A stretch of DNA of 64,000 nucleotides from Allantophomopsis cytisporea. Lineage: Eukaryota > Ascomycota > Leotiomycetes > Phacidiales > Phacidiaceae. This document shows positions 43,909 through 56,018 of the stretch, piece after piece. The first letter of the stretch is position 1. Each line of letters opens with the position of its first letter. The notes under the pieces are model-generated. The model had not been told where the DNA came from, did no database searches, and was given only the letters and a program-made list of their open reading frames with translations. The stretch spans positions 1,364,001 through 1,428,000 of the forward strand of contig CP103021.1 in the NCBI GenBank assembly GCA_024752435.1. Direction: 5' to 3'. A program made the translations under genes and the position numbers.

Positions 43909-46900
43909 TGCTTTCCGTCCTCTCGCAGGGGAGAGGCGATGTTGAGTGTGGGGTCGTTTCTCAGTGCTTCCGCCCGTGGACTACCTTTCTTGACTCAGGA
44001 TATCCGCTTTTCACTGCTTAGAGGACTGCGATTCACTAATCGATCTGACACGCGTGAGCAATTAGCAGGCAATAATTGAGGGTTAAGGCTGTGACGTGGG
44101 TGGTTTGACCTGCAAGGGAGAAGATGTGCTTTATCGGAGCGGGAAAGGTACATACAATGAAGTGAAATCGACCTCAAGGTAAACGTGCAGACGCGAGAAA
44201 GTGTATGCTGGAATTTGCTCGAGCTGTCTGGATGCTGTGATTGATGTTCGCTGGACGTCGAAGGACGATCGAAGGGGGTCGTATGCTGACTGCGGGCCGA
44301 TATGGGATTACGCAGGCGCTGGAGTTATTTGACTCTGATGTACAGTGTCAAGGTCGTCAGTTCAATCTCAAAGATTGGTTCTTTGTTGTATACGCGGTAT
44401 CGCGGTCGCCGTTGTTGATCCTAGGACTCGAGTTTTGTTTGTTGTCGTGGACGGGCTCTCGGATCGATCCTGAATTTCTTCGCTCTACGCTCTTCGCACT
44501 AGTGATAAACGCTGGGTTCGACACGCAAAGTACGATTATCAACCACGCGCCTAAATGCTCAGCACAACTCCGTTAGATTGGATACGAATAAAGTTGCTGA
44601 AATCACATTGATGATCACAAACCTGTACGGCAGTAGAGTATATGTGGAGTTCAATGGCGGTTGAATGTGCAGTTGCGTTTGCGCGTTCTTTGTGGTGTTT
44701 TTTTTCCCGCTTCCTCTCTCTCGAGTGGGGGAAAGAGGTGGTGGAGATGGTAAGGTGGTAATGGTAAAGGTACCTAGGTAAGGCAAGGTAATGTTGCTCC
44801 GACGGCAAATTGGCAGCAGCAACAACACTCTCCTTTGAGAATTCTTGCGAGCGAGGTTTCAATCTTGACTGTTGGAATGCAGATGTTGTAGTCAACGTGT
44901 CGAGGAGAAGAAGGGGTTGATTTATTTATTGTTTGTAATGAATGAACTCTGTGAGTATATGAGTGTCAATAATCACTGGTTAGAATGATGAAAGGCGATT
45001 GTTGGTTGATGGTCATCAAAATGGAGCAGAGCTGGCTGGTGTTTGTTATTGATCGTTGATATTAATCAATGAATGAATGGTGTGTGGGAGTCAGAGTGAA
45101 AGTTGCTGGCATCGTGTTTCGAGTGCAGTGCAGTGCAGAGCGGTGCAGTCTCTCAACAACGAAGAAGAGTTTCGAATTTCCCCTTCCCTTCCCTCACTCG
45201 AGCTTCCAGTCACGCTCTCACTTCTCTTTGCAATTCAAGAAGGTTTACGCACCCCTTGACTAACATCATGCTGTACATAGGTACAGTAGTACTTAGACAT
45301 TTTAGTACATCATGCCTCAAAATTTCAAAGCAACGATTCTTAAAAAGCTACGAGATTTTTACGAATCTAATGAATGAGAAGGTTATCAAGTGTATGTACG
45401 TACATATGCACATACTATCCACACGATCAAAGGAGCCGTGAGCTTTCTTTCCAAGCCGTTCCTGAAGCTTTATTTCATATCATGAGAGGTATCAAAACAA
45501 GGCCATATATTCTGCTCCAGTGCAGACTTTACGTCGTTACTTACCTACTCACATTGCTACGTCCTTCCGTCGATTCTCGATTCACACAAGTCCAGCCTCA
45601 ACAGTCCGCATAGTCAAACTCTTTCAGTGCTGCTTATGGAGTGGAGTAGAGCCATCCCGCCATCTCGCCATCTCCGATTCGAGCTCGGTTATTGGACGAC
45701 TTGGCCAGCACCAAAATTATCACTGCTCAAGCCGAAATAATGGCTCACTAGCAAGAAGGCACATACGGAGCAAAGCTCGATGAAGGCGCGCCAGCCTGAG
45801 CTCAAGCCGAACTAAGGTCCACTTTTTGGGTCGCAGCAACCTCAGGAGGTACGCGGAGGGGAGAGTTGAGGAGAGAGAGTTGTCGCAGAGTTGCGCAGAG
45901 GTTGAGGCGCATCGGATGGACGGTATGGTGATACTTGTCAAAAGCGCAGGTGGGAGAGATGTACGAGGAAAAGTGAATGGGAAGTACGAGGGTGTAAGTG
46001 TAAATACAGCATCTGAATCGTACGTTGCCATTGTGTTCACTTGCCCACTTACCTACCCACTTGGCCATACATACTACTTGTACGCAGTACACTCTCAGCC
46101 CCGAGCTCGCATGTATGTACTCCATACTTCGTACAGAGTATCGAATACGAAGTGACCACTTTCAGCACCTACTAAGCATGAATACGGAAGGGAACACGAT
46201 TAGGTAAGCAAAAAAGGTACGCGTTATACAGTCCGCGGTACATACGTGTGAGTATATATGTACATATGTACATATGTACACAGTATGTATTACGAGTCAA
46301 TGCGGAGGCCGTTCATGACATGCATGAATTGATCATTAAGGTTGTGTGTTCGGCGGTCCCACTATCACTGCTGCCTCAGTCCTGAAAATGCACCTTTTAT
46401 GTAGGTACCTTACCTAAGGTGAGGTGCGAGACATCATGACCCAACTCAACCCTCGTCACTTATGCCCCCCCACCTCGAACGTATCATGGGCATGCATTTG
46501 TGGAGGAATCTGGGGTAGACCGATATTGACCAACGCACGTACAGATAGGAATTCTCCATTTAGAATTTCAGCCTCATGTCTGTAGCCCAAAACACACTTG
46601 CTTGTGCCCTATGTCTCCCGAGTCAAATTCATGACCACATACATGCATACAATCCTATCTCTGATGATGGCATTGCTGCTCTCAACCATATCTACCGAAA
46701 TACAAGAGATTCTCTACACACATCAAAGTGGACGCAGACTTTCCAGATCAGTAAACAAATTCATTACTACACCAATCCCGCCACCTTCCAACTCTACACG
46801 AGAAAACAACGCCCCTAAATAGTTACCCAGATCATCATCTCATCTCGTCTCTGATCGTAGCTGACCACATCCTTCCTTTCCCCGCCCCATCATGTCTTTT

Positions 46901-47229
46901 TGTGGCACAACCATAATCTACAAGAAGTAAAAGCAAAAATACCCACCCCCAAAATCTAAAGAACCAATGCGGACGTGAGTATCATAAAAGACCGTAGCTC
47001 GCAAAAACCAAATAAGCAGATAAAAAGGTGCAGTTCCCATAGAAAAACCCGCGCGCTATGCTTGCATGAATGTTGACGATGACTGTGAGATGAGGAGAGG
47101 GAGTAGAAACACTACAAGCAGAGTTCAATATGATACAATGCGGTTTTTTGTGCTTTTGGTGACAACTTCAATAGTTGTCTTTTTTCTTCCTTCGGTGTTC
47201 CTGTATAGCCACAGGCTATGCTATCACTA
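43909..47229. other. Long gene-free interval
   Basis: 3.3 kb upstream of PP1 and downstream of the LRR gene. Several ORFs of 60-118 codons overlap one another in opposite frames and show no family features. The PP1 promoter and leader probably occupy the left part, where CT-rich tracts occur (45175-45240). GTACATAC-type motifs are frequent at 45280-46290. Confidence 0.5.
46257..46280. repeat. Palindromic GTACATAT tandem motif
   Basis: TATGTACA is repeated three times head to tail. Each unit pair is palindromic, so the array could form a cruciform or bind a dimeric protein. Confidence 0.7.
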
Positions 47230-49840
47230 TCATCCAAGAGTTCGTCCGCTGTGTATGGTCTGTTGACTGTTTGCTCGAGGTACGTTCGAGAGTGGTCGCA
47301 CAGGACTTGCCGAATCAAAGTTTCCATCGTAGACATGTGTTGGCACGTCCTTCTGACCATCCCAGCTTTCCTCTCCAAGCACGCTGAGCCAACCATTGCC
47401 AACTTCACTTCGTAGCGCTTCGATCTTTTTGCGGTAAAGTTCGCCACTGACATTCCACTCCTTCGCATCTGTAGGGAGGTTGGACAGGTCTGAAGAAGGC
47501 GCGTAGGAAGGTTCGGCTGATGCCATAGGAGGGGTACTCGTCGTGACCAAACGAGGAATCTCTGGCTGACTCTGAGTAGTGTGTAGTAGCTTCGTAGTTG
47601 ATGTTACATATGCAGGGGTCATGCGTGGAGAAGGGGGTTCTGGACTAACTCCATATCCACTGTCTCCAGATGCTCCACCGGATGTCGAAGGTGTAGGATT
47701 TTGTGGCTGAGGATGAGCCGAGCGTCCTGCAGGCTTTGTTGGTGACTCATAGCTGGTTGAAAGATCTACAATCCGCCTTCGAGAACCCTTTTTCCTCCTC
47801 GTGGAATTGGTATACACTTCACTGTTTGTAGAATTTGGCATCGGGCGTTCCTTATGCAACACTGGTTCCCTTATCGGTCCGTCAGGATACACAATCGCGG
47901 GTTTCATGTTAGAGGCAGGAAGCGGATAATCAGGAGCTGCTGGCTTCATAACAGGCGCGCTGACAGGCTCTGCCACACGATCAACCAGCTGCCGTCTCTC
48001 GCTGTATCCCGGACCAGAGGCATCGATAAGAATGTCTTCTGTATATCCAGGAGATTTTCGGAAGAGGTTAAATATAGTGACGCGGTAATTTGAGTGAGTT
48101 TTGGTGAATGGATTTCCAGCAACCCAGATCTCTCTGAGTTCGGGGATACCTGTTAGCCTTGCCAATTCCGTTGGATCTGTGAGGTTATTGTCTCTCAAAT
48201 CGAGGCGCTCCAACGGATATAGTCTCTCGACGCCAGCAATAGACGACAATCTATTAGCACGCAAGTTGAGAGCAGTAATTGCAGGGAGTGGGTTCCGTAG
48301 TAGTGAATGTAGAGCATCTATCATGCAATGCGAAAGGTTCAGAGCTCGAAGGGATGTGAGAGTAGCAACACAATCCGGGATTTGAGTAAACAGGTTATTT
48401 GAGAGGTCCAAGGAATGCAAAGTGTTAGCAAGGGGAACCAGACTGGCTGCAGATATCGCGGTCATAGAATTATCTGCAAGACTCAAGTGCTTTAAGAACC
48501 TCCATTTGGAAGAGGGAAGTATACCCATAGCAATTAGGTTTGAGCTGCTGCCACGAGGGTTCCACTCGGACATGCTGGAATTTGAACTTCCTGAGCCAGA
48601 TCTCTTCATCTTGGAAGTGCTGCCTCTAATATGACCATGGGCAGAACCAGTTCTAGAGCTTGTGGGACGGACAGGAGAGTTGCTACGCGGACGAGCTTTC
48701 GATGAGCGTTTTCGACCATCCGAAGAATCAGTACGTAGTATTGGGGTACCATGAAATTCATGACTATCCTCTTTACCACTGGCGTTCGGCGAACCTGGAG
48801 CAGAACCAGATCTTACCATCTCTGCATGCGGAATTGTCGGACTTCGCCTCGGACTCGAGCTTGCCCAGGTAGCTGTGGGAGACATTTGTGCCTTCGAGGA
48901 CCTGCGTCGGCGCTTGTCCATGTCATCAAGAACAATATTGATCAAAAGATCAGCAGGATCTTCAACTCCTGCACGTTTGACAGTAAGTGTTCTCAACTGT
49001 TCAGCGAGTCGATCCCAACCAAAGAATTGTCTTATGTCAATGTCACTGATCTCAAGGGCACTGATGTTTTTAAACGCCAACAACGGTACCGCAGTGTCAA
49101 AAGGAAATTCTTCATAGCCCTCAATGAGGCGGGCCCGGCGGTCTGGGGCAAGCCTGAGACACGGAATCTTGGTGAAGGCAGAATATAAATATTTCAGGTC
49201 AGCTTCGATCATTGCCTTTTGCTTCTCAGTCTTGGCTGCTGAACCAGCCGATCCCAGACCAAAGCTTGACCACAGAGAAGACATCCCTGACATAACACTT
49301 CGTACACTCGAGACTGAATGAATCGAACCATTATCGGAACCGCGGCCTTTAGGTCTTTGTGACTGGCTTAAGAAAGACACGTAATTGGCAGCGGTGGTAT
49401 CTGCATGCAAGTTCTCAAGTCGCACATTCATGGGACCAACTGGAATGCTAAGTTCTTCAAATCTTGAGAGAAGGTAAAAGAGATGATGAGGTGTCAGGGC
49501 GAGTTTGGCAGGCTTTATGTTATGTGATGCGAAGTTCAGATACGGTAGGGAAAGGGCGGCAGCAAGAGTACTAGAAGTCGTCGTCGAAGATGCAGAGGAA
49601 TGGTTCGTGGTTGTCGGCGAACCTGGGGTATTGGGTATGCCTACGGCACCGGATATACTATTCGATTGCCCATGTTTTGGAGCCTGCTGTCGCCGCAGTT
49701 GTAATGCATTGGCAAGAGCCTTCTCGTGTGTACGTACGAATTGCGCGAGGTTCTATAACACACGTCATTAGCAGATGTTCGGTTCAAAAGGGGAAATCCA
49801 AATGCACCTTTACGAACAATTGTCCGTCTTCCGTGTCCAT
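47230..49840 (-). CDS. Leucine-rich-repeat protein with long disordered regions
   Basis: Exons 49808-49840 and 47230-49752 (2556 nt, 851 aa); one 55-nt intron. The start MDTEDGQLFVK is split from the rest by the intron. N-terminal part: a helical segment and a conserved-looking block (LPYLNFASHNIKPAKLALTP ... FPFDTAVPLLAFKNISALEI). A Ser/Arg-rich disordered insert follows at about residues 290-420. Then come five to six leucine-rich repeats at about 428-558 (LKHLSLADNSM, LHSLDLSNNLFTQIP, LRALNLSHCMI, ITALNLRANRLSSI, LERLDLRDNNLTD) closed by an LRR cap (IWVAGNPFTK). The C-terminal third is Pro/Ser/Thr-rich. Probably a scaffold for protein interaction; I do not recognise the orthologue. No transmembrane segment. 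Confidence 0.85.
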
Positions 49841-51259
49841 AATCGTAAATGCATAAGCGTCGTCAAGTCAAAAGAAACAAACTTCTAAACTCCCCAAAAC
49901 CAACAACAGATGCTCTGAGACGCTTTCCGCTTAAGGCGTGGTTGCTATGTCAAAATCCTGTGTGCTATGGAGAGCAATCTCGTTAGCCAGTATCCCGAAT
50001 AAATATTGTCGACACCCGAAGCTAATGGCAGCATTGTTCATAGAATGGATGGCACACTAGAAATCGAGGTTGTGGATTTTAGAACAGATAATGGTTGCCA
50101 TACATTGTTCTGAGGCGTTTCATCTGCATGCTCAGAACAAAGATAGTCGGGAGTTGTTGATGCCGCTTCACGCGGAGATGACTCTTTTCACAAAGCTCCT
50201 GCGGAAGAAGGAAGAAAGTATACAAAATACACATACCTCTGAAGCTGTTGATGCGCCGGGCACAGGAGCGATGCGCTCAGAAAGCACTCGCACAACTTGC
50301 AAAAGTATCGCGACGTGCGAGCACCCTTCTCTATGAGGGAGGGTAATTTCCAACCTCGAAGATTTCGGCCGTTGGTTGGAGGATGGGCCAATACGGTGAC
50401 AGTGGATAGGGTGGGGATCGCTTTGGAAGGGTGGAAATGTGCACGGTGCATATGCAGGCATTCGGTCACTGGAGGAATCAGGATGTTCACTTTTGTTGCC
50501 CCCCTTCTGATGTCCTATCTGCACGTCGTTTGCAGGGTTGAGGCTTGTTGGGTAAGTATCGGGGGATTGTGCGATGGATGGTGGGATGAGCGACGATTGA
50601 CTCGATGACTCGATGAGGTAGACGATGGACAGAGAGCGAAGGATGGGCAAGCCCCAAGGAGGCTTTGAGTTGGATGAGAGTAGAGTGAGAGGTAGAGTGT
50701 ATCTGAGTTGTGGGTTCTAGTAAGAGGAACTCAGGATTTCGATGGTCGTGGTGTGTTTTCTCTATCTCGGCAGTCGAATGACTGATCGGAGCCTTCCTTG
50801 ATGGTTGATGATGATGATGATGGCACAGAGAAGAGCAGGATGTACAATATTTGCGCAGCTAGTACGACGTATTATCTGTGCTTATTATTTACCTAATTCC
50901 CTTCTCTCTCTTGTGTACCAGGGAATAAGAAGTATGTACTGCGGGATGGAGGATGTAATATGTAGCGGTGGTGGACTCGACTGTATATGAATGAGTAAGG
51001 TGAGGTAAAAGAGTACCATAGGTCGGTAGGTATGGTACTGCAGAAAGTTGTGGTGGACAGGTAGCATACAGCACATGTACACCGGATAATAGGCTACACC
51101 CAGAGAAACGCACACCGATGCACGAGGAAATGAACGAACTCGAGTCTCTTGGGACGCTTGTCTGCTTTCTCCCTTCAAGTTATTCTTCAACCTTTTCGAT
51201 CTTCTGTTCTCTTGGCTTTTTGAGGTCTATGAGCTTGGTTGTATCTTTTTCTGCTACTT

Positions 51260-51310
51260 TCTCTCCCCCTCCCTCTCTCTCTTCCTCTCTCTCTATCTCT
51301 CTCTCTCTGT
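51260..51310. repeat. CT-rich polypyrimidine tract
   Basis: About 50 bp of C/T only, mostly (CT)n. Confidence 0.9.
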
Positions 51311-52936
51311 CTTTGTCTTCGTGTGTGATCGACCGGTACACTGCAGAGAGTTTTTTCTGTGTTTATCGTGGGTTTGGCGCTTACCGAGTCGTTAGTCGTT
51401 AGCAGTACGTTTGGACTGTTCAGCGGTTTTGACGATGCTGCTTTCACTTGTGAATTAATTTTTCTCGTGCCTACCGCGCACACCAAAAGTACCCGAAGAT
51501 TCAAGCCTACCCTGGGTTAAGGTACTCCAGCCAAGACCATGACCCTACATGAGTTCGGCCAAGCACCTAAGCTAAAGCAGACAAGCAGACAAACAGGGCA
51601 GGGCAGGATCATCAAATACTCTCTTTTAACCAGGAAGACCCTTTAAGGACTGGGATGGCTCGAACGATGTGATGCTCGACAGGTGATTTGATAGCAAGTC
51701 GGGACGAAATGAGCGTGCAAAGGGTCTATCCTAGCAATATCACTGAGAGCGAGGACCCCCAATCTAAGCGGAACGCCTCTGTGGACTCCTGCAAGATCAG
51801 CAAATCATCAAACAAAGCATCAACAAGACATGCTGTGTACAAGATAAATGTTTAGCCTCAAGTCCAGTTGTCCTCGTCATCAGAAGCTCAAGCCCAATGG
51901 TGAACCTCATAAGCAGAAGGCGAGACGCCGTAACAGAATGAGAATGAGAAGAGGAGGGTAATATAGTGAAGATCACGAGAGGGCAAGGAATCATCGATCG
52001 AAGAAGGGGCACACTCACTTTAATTCGTCATGTATGAGAGAGAGATGTGTTATCGGTTTGTCATCTTATTGCAAGAATATATAGGCAAGCCGAAATGTTG
52101 GAGAAAATTATTGAGTACATGCTCCGATTTATCAGAAGTATGGAGCATTTTACGCAAGGTACATTGGCAAACAAGGATAGGGGCAGACATATGCTCTCTC
52201 TCTCTCTCCTCATGTATCGTTGGGTTCACGGTTCATACTTGTCTTGTATGTACATATTGATAGTCTAGTCGAATTATTAGAGTGTCCTTCGGAATGTCAG
52301 GTGTGTATTCTCTCATATTATCATCATCTGTGGAGACGACTAGTAGCATATTAAAGCACTTAAATGCATACTCCGCCTTGACCTTGATGACCTTTTCTCC
52401 AAAGAAGTTTGCGGAGCACCGTCCTGACGTTTTAAGGTCATCCACGAAAGGCGCCGGGCAGGATGGCGCTTGTGCTTGACTTGACTCGAAGAATTTGAGG
52501 AATGCCCCACAACTCCTGAACAGATAGGAACTCTTGGCCGGATCCAATTAAACTAAGAAAGGAACTACCATACACGTTGCGTTGACGATAAGAGGCCGAG
52601 GAGAGGAATGTCTGGGGTAGTTCGCATAAATGAAGCCAGAAGGGTTGGAAGGTAAATACGTACATACATACATACACATACCTAGGTACACAAGAGACAG
52701 AAAAGCTTGCTTCTCTTCTGCATCCGGGCATGGTTTCATGTACATAATTCTATGCACATACACAAGTACATCCATCCATCCATACATACCAGGTATATGA
52801 GCGGCACACCAGAAATGATACAAAGTCATGAATGAGTCGTGTCTACATATAGTATTATGTATGTACATATGTATGTGTATATGATACATGCTCTAAATAC
52901 CTTGGACATAGTGTGGGTAGTTACACACACTTAGAT

Positions 52937-53050
52937 ACTCTCACACTCTCACACTCTCACACTCTCACCCTCTCACCCTCTCACGCTCTCACCCTCTCAC
53001 ACTCTCACGCTCCCTCACTCACTCACTCACTCACCCACCCACGCACCCAC
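52937..53050. repeat. CTCACA/CTCACC hexamer minisatellite
   Basis: About a dozen tandem hexamers (CTCACA, CTCACC, CTCACG variants), turning into TCAC and CCAC tetramers. The single base that varies per unit suggests ongoing turnover. Confidence 0.9.
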
Positions 53051-56018
53051 GACACCACCCTCACTCACGCGTTCATTAAGAGAGCTCACTACACCGCCTC
53101 CATTATTTCTTGTGTGTACTCTGTACTGCGTACATCTTTCCTATTGTCCGACCTCCTATCTCTCGTCTCCCGTCTCTTATTTTCCTTTTACATACTTTTT
53201 CACACTTCATACACCAAAGCAGAGCAAGTATCATCTATACCGTCTGTAGTGAACGCTTCAACCAACAAGCAGGTCCTGTATATAAATTGTAATAGATAGC
53301 CCTCTCAAAGACTGTCAACCAAAGCACTAAGAATGCGGAAAGTGAGTACCTCCTCCTTCAGTACTCAGTTAGGAGAGGAGAATAAGCAAAGTCGCAGCCG
53401 CAAGATGTGATACGAGCCTCCATGACACATCTTCATCTTCATCGAATCATTCGTCGTTATGAACTTACTTCGAGTACGGAGGGCTTGCTTGGGTCATGTG
53501 TACTGTGGCTCAAAGGGTCTCTAGACTTTCCATACCTCCTTGCCTTCATCTTGATTGCTTGAAACATGCACCATAGCACAAGGCAAGTGTCAACACACAA
53601 CATCAGCTGAATCAGCGGCAGTCTATGTCCCGTCGTGACAGAGGTTGCGTGCCCGTCATATCATTCCATTGTGATGGAGTACAATTTTTTGACTCAGATT
53701 GATAGATCACATTTTTCTTCCTCTGTTTCTGATATGCGAGTGCCGACCACCATCGGATTTCGATGGGACTTTCCGACATTCAGTTTTTGACCCTCGTCTC
53801 ATCCCTCTCATCCATAATCCCTTGAGACCACCGACCGCCCAGTGCTTTTCACCACCATGCTGGCTGGCGGCACCGACAAGGCTCAACTCAAACGGTGAGA
53901 GGAAGTATGTAGTGGATGCACAAGCGACGGTGACTTGCATGGCCATTGCTTCGAGGCTCTGCATATGCATGTAGTACATCCTATGTATGCATGCATGTAC
54001 GATTTATGGTGGTACTGTACTCCGTGCAAGAGCTCACGGGAGATTGTCCTATTTTACACATACCAAGTTGTATTGCCGCAGCATAACTGCATGCAAATTT
54101 CAGGGCGAGGCATAATTAACTCCTACCAGTTTACAAAGCCACAAAGCCTACCTTAAAACTCAGTACATACATACCTTTCCCAGCATGCTATCGGTGTTGA
54201 CCGTATCTGATGGCGCCCGCATGTCCCAAGCTGTCGGTTGTGAGCGACGACTGGTCAAAACTTACAGAACCTCTGGAGTGCAACCCCAACTCTCAATTTT
54301 TTCCATCTCACCGCGATTTGCTTACTACAACGGCCTCGAAGATCTGACCCTCACGGACTGCACAGCAGTAAGACGTTGTTGTCGCATCATATTTCCCGGG
54401 TTACATTCAAATCTCTGCAACCACCACCATTTCCAAACATACCTACGTGCCATATGGAAACGCACTATCAACATTCCTTTTCACGATAACGCTCAAATAC
54501 ACACACCGTGACACCCTTGCACTATGGTACCCTGGCTGGACCTTTGTCAAGGAATTTCTAAAGGGTACGTGCACCGCTCCTTGAATTCCTGGCCACGCCA
54601 TCGACAACCAATGATCAACTTTCCTCTCCCTGCTCTTCGCAACAGTTGAGCGGGGAAAGAAGAGAAGAAAAATAAAACCAGCCATGTACCGCTACTTAAT
54701 TAGTGTACTTGTTCTTTGCGTCCCAAGTCGAAATGCCACAGAACGCATCGTGCCTTCATCGCCGCATCAGCGCCCAATTCTTGGCGGAGCCTCCGAGAAT
54801 CTGCCACCAGCATCGCAGTGTCTGTGTATGTATGTACAAACATGTGTTCGTTCATTCACCAGCAATATCAATGACAGCGGGCACCCACACGAATATCCAC
54901 AACCTACACCGTGTATAGTTAGGTCCTCGGCCGTGTCTACCCCTAAACGCAGAGTTGCACCAACCTTAAAAGCTCGATCCCACATCGCGACAGTCAAAAG
55001 CCCGTGCTGGGACGACAGCAGCGTCGAAATGAGTACGAATTTCGTACAAAATTGTCACTACAGGACAAACGGGAGTGAAAAGAGAGAAGAAAATCAGAAA
55101 AGCCTAGAAAACCTATGCGCCCTTCAACCAGGGCATATGTCATTTGGTGTCATGTTGGTCTCAGTAAGTAGGGGCCATGGTAAATAGTATGGTATCAATA
55201 CAGTAAGTCTGGCAAAGATGCGCGCGAGAGTGGGCGCTTTTGGCGCCATTCGAAACAATTGGACTGCGCGTTTCGACTTCTGCTGCGTGTCTGGTTGAGT
55301 GGACAGAGAGAATCGCTACGACATCCCCATCGAGATATATGCATAATTGGTGCGGTGATTGTGCATATCTATATGCGCGTTGGGACTTATACTTTTTAAT
55401 ATCTGCGTCATGGTGCTTGAATGTATTATCTGCTCGTGACCCTTTTGTGAGTCGTGCGCTGCACCTGAGTGATGGTTTCAGAACTCCACAAGGCGTGAAT
55501 CGTTAGCAAAGACGTGAATAAGTACTGGAGAGTAGGTGGGGTTACGATTCCCTCCATACTATTAAAAGGTATACTATGTATGCACTACATCCCTCGAACC
55601 CTTGATAGAGATCATCCGGATTACTTATATTGCACGTGCTACTGAGATTTGACGGAGGGTACACCATTGGTTTGACAAAAGATACCGAGAATAGATTGAA
55701 GTGCACAACGTCTGCTGTAATACCCAGGGTTTTATAACCGAGTCAGAGAGTATATGATTTGATTTGACGTTAGGTACGGAGTATACCAGCCTATCAGCTG
55801 GGGCATTATGATGTTGACTGCATTCCATAGTCTCAATCAGCTATGGCCTCAACCCTCAGAAATTGCGGTTCTTACTCAACATGGCATTGTGTAATGCAGC
55901 GGATCGATTGATCTTCATGTGATGAGACTCTGCACTCAACCACGGGCCAACGATAAGTCCTGAATATTGCTATATTCCGCTCTAGCCTTCCATTCTACCG
56001 TCACTCATCTCCACCTCT

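Larger units (their letters stand above)
49841..56018. other. Very long gene-free interval (6.2 kb)
   Basis: No gene I can support. ORFs are short, overlap on both strands, and are often created by simple repeats. The longest, 54684-55187 (+, 167 codons), begins with a hydrophobic stretch but shows no family resemblance. Another is 52233-52547 (-, 104 codons). The interval is rich in TACATAC/GTATGTAC/TACCTAGGTA motifs, CT tracts and GAT repeats. It could hold an unrecognised non-coding transcript or very long leaders. I see no transposon ends. Confidence 0.45.

Noticed and set aside
47112..47468. 118-codon minus-strand ORF overlapping the LRR gene end
   Set aside because: Out-of-frame shadow of the LRR C-terminus without independent support.
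50168..50650. 160-codon minus-strand ORF upstream of the LRR gene
   Set aside because: Pro/Ser-rich random-like composition, overlapped by another ORF in a different frame, and no start context or homology; more likely leader or intergenic DNA.
52937..53050. Regularly spaced repeats, considered as a CRISPR-like array
   Set aside because: Units are contiguous 6-mers with no spacers, and the DNA is eukaryotic; it is a minisatellite.
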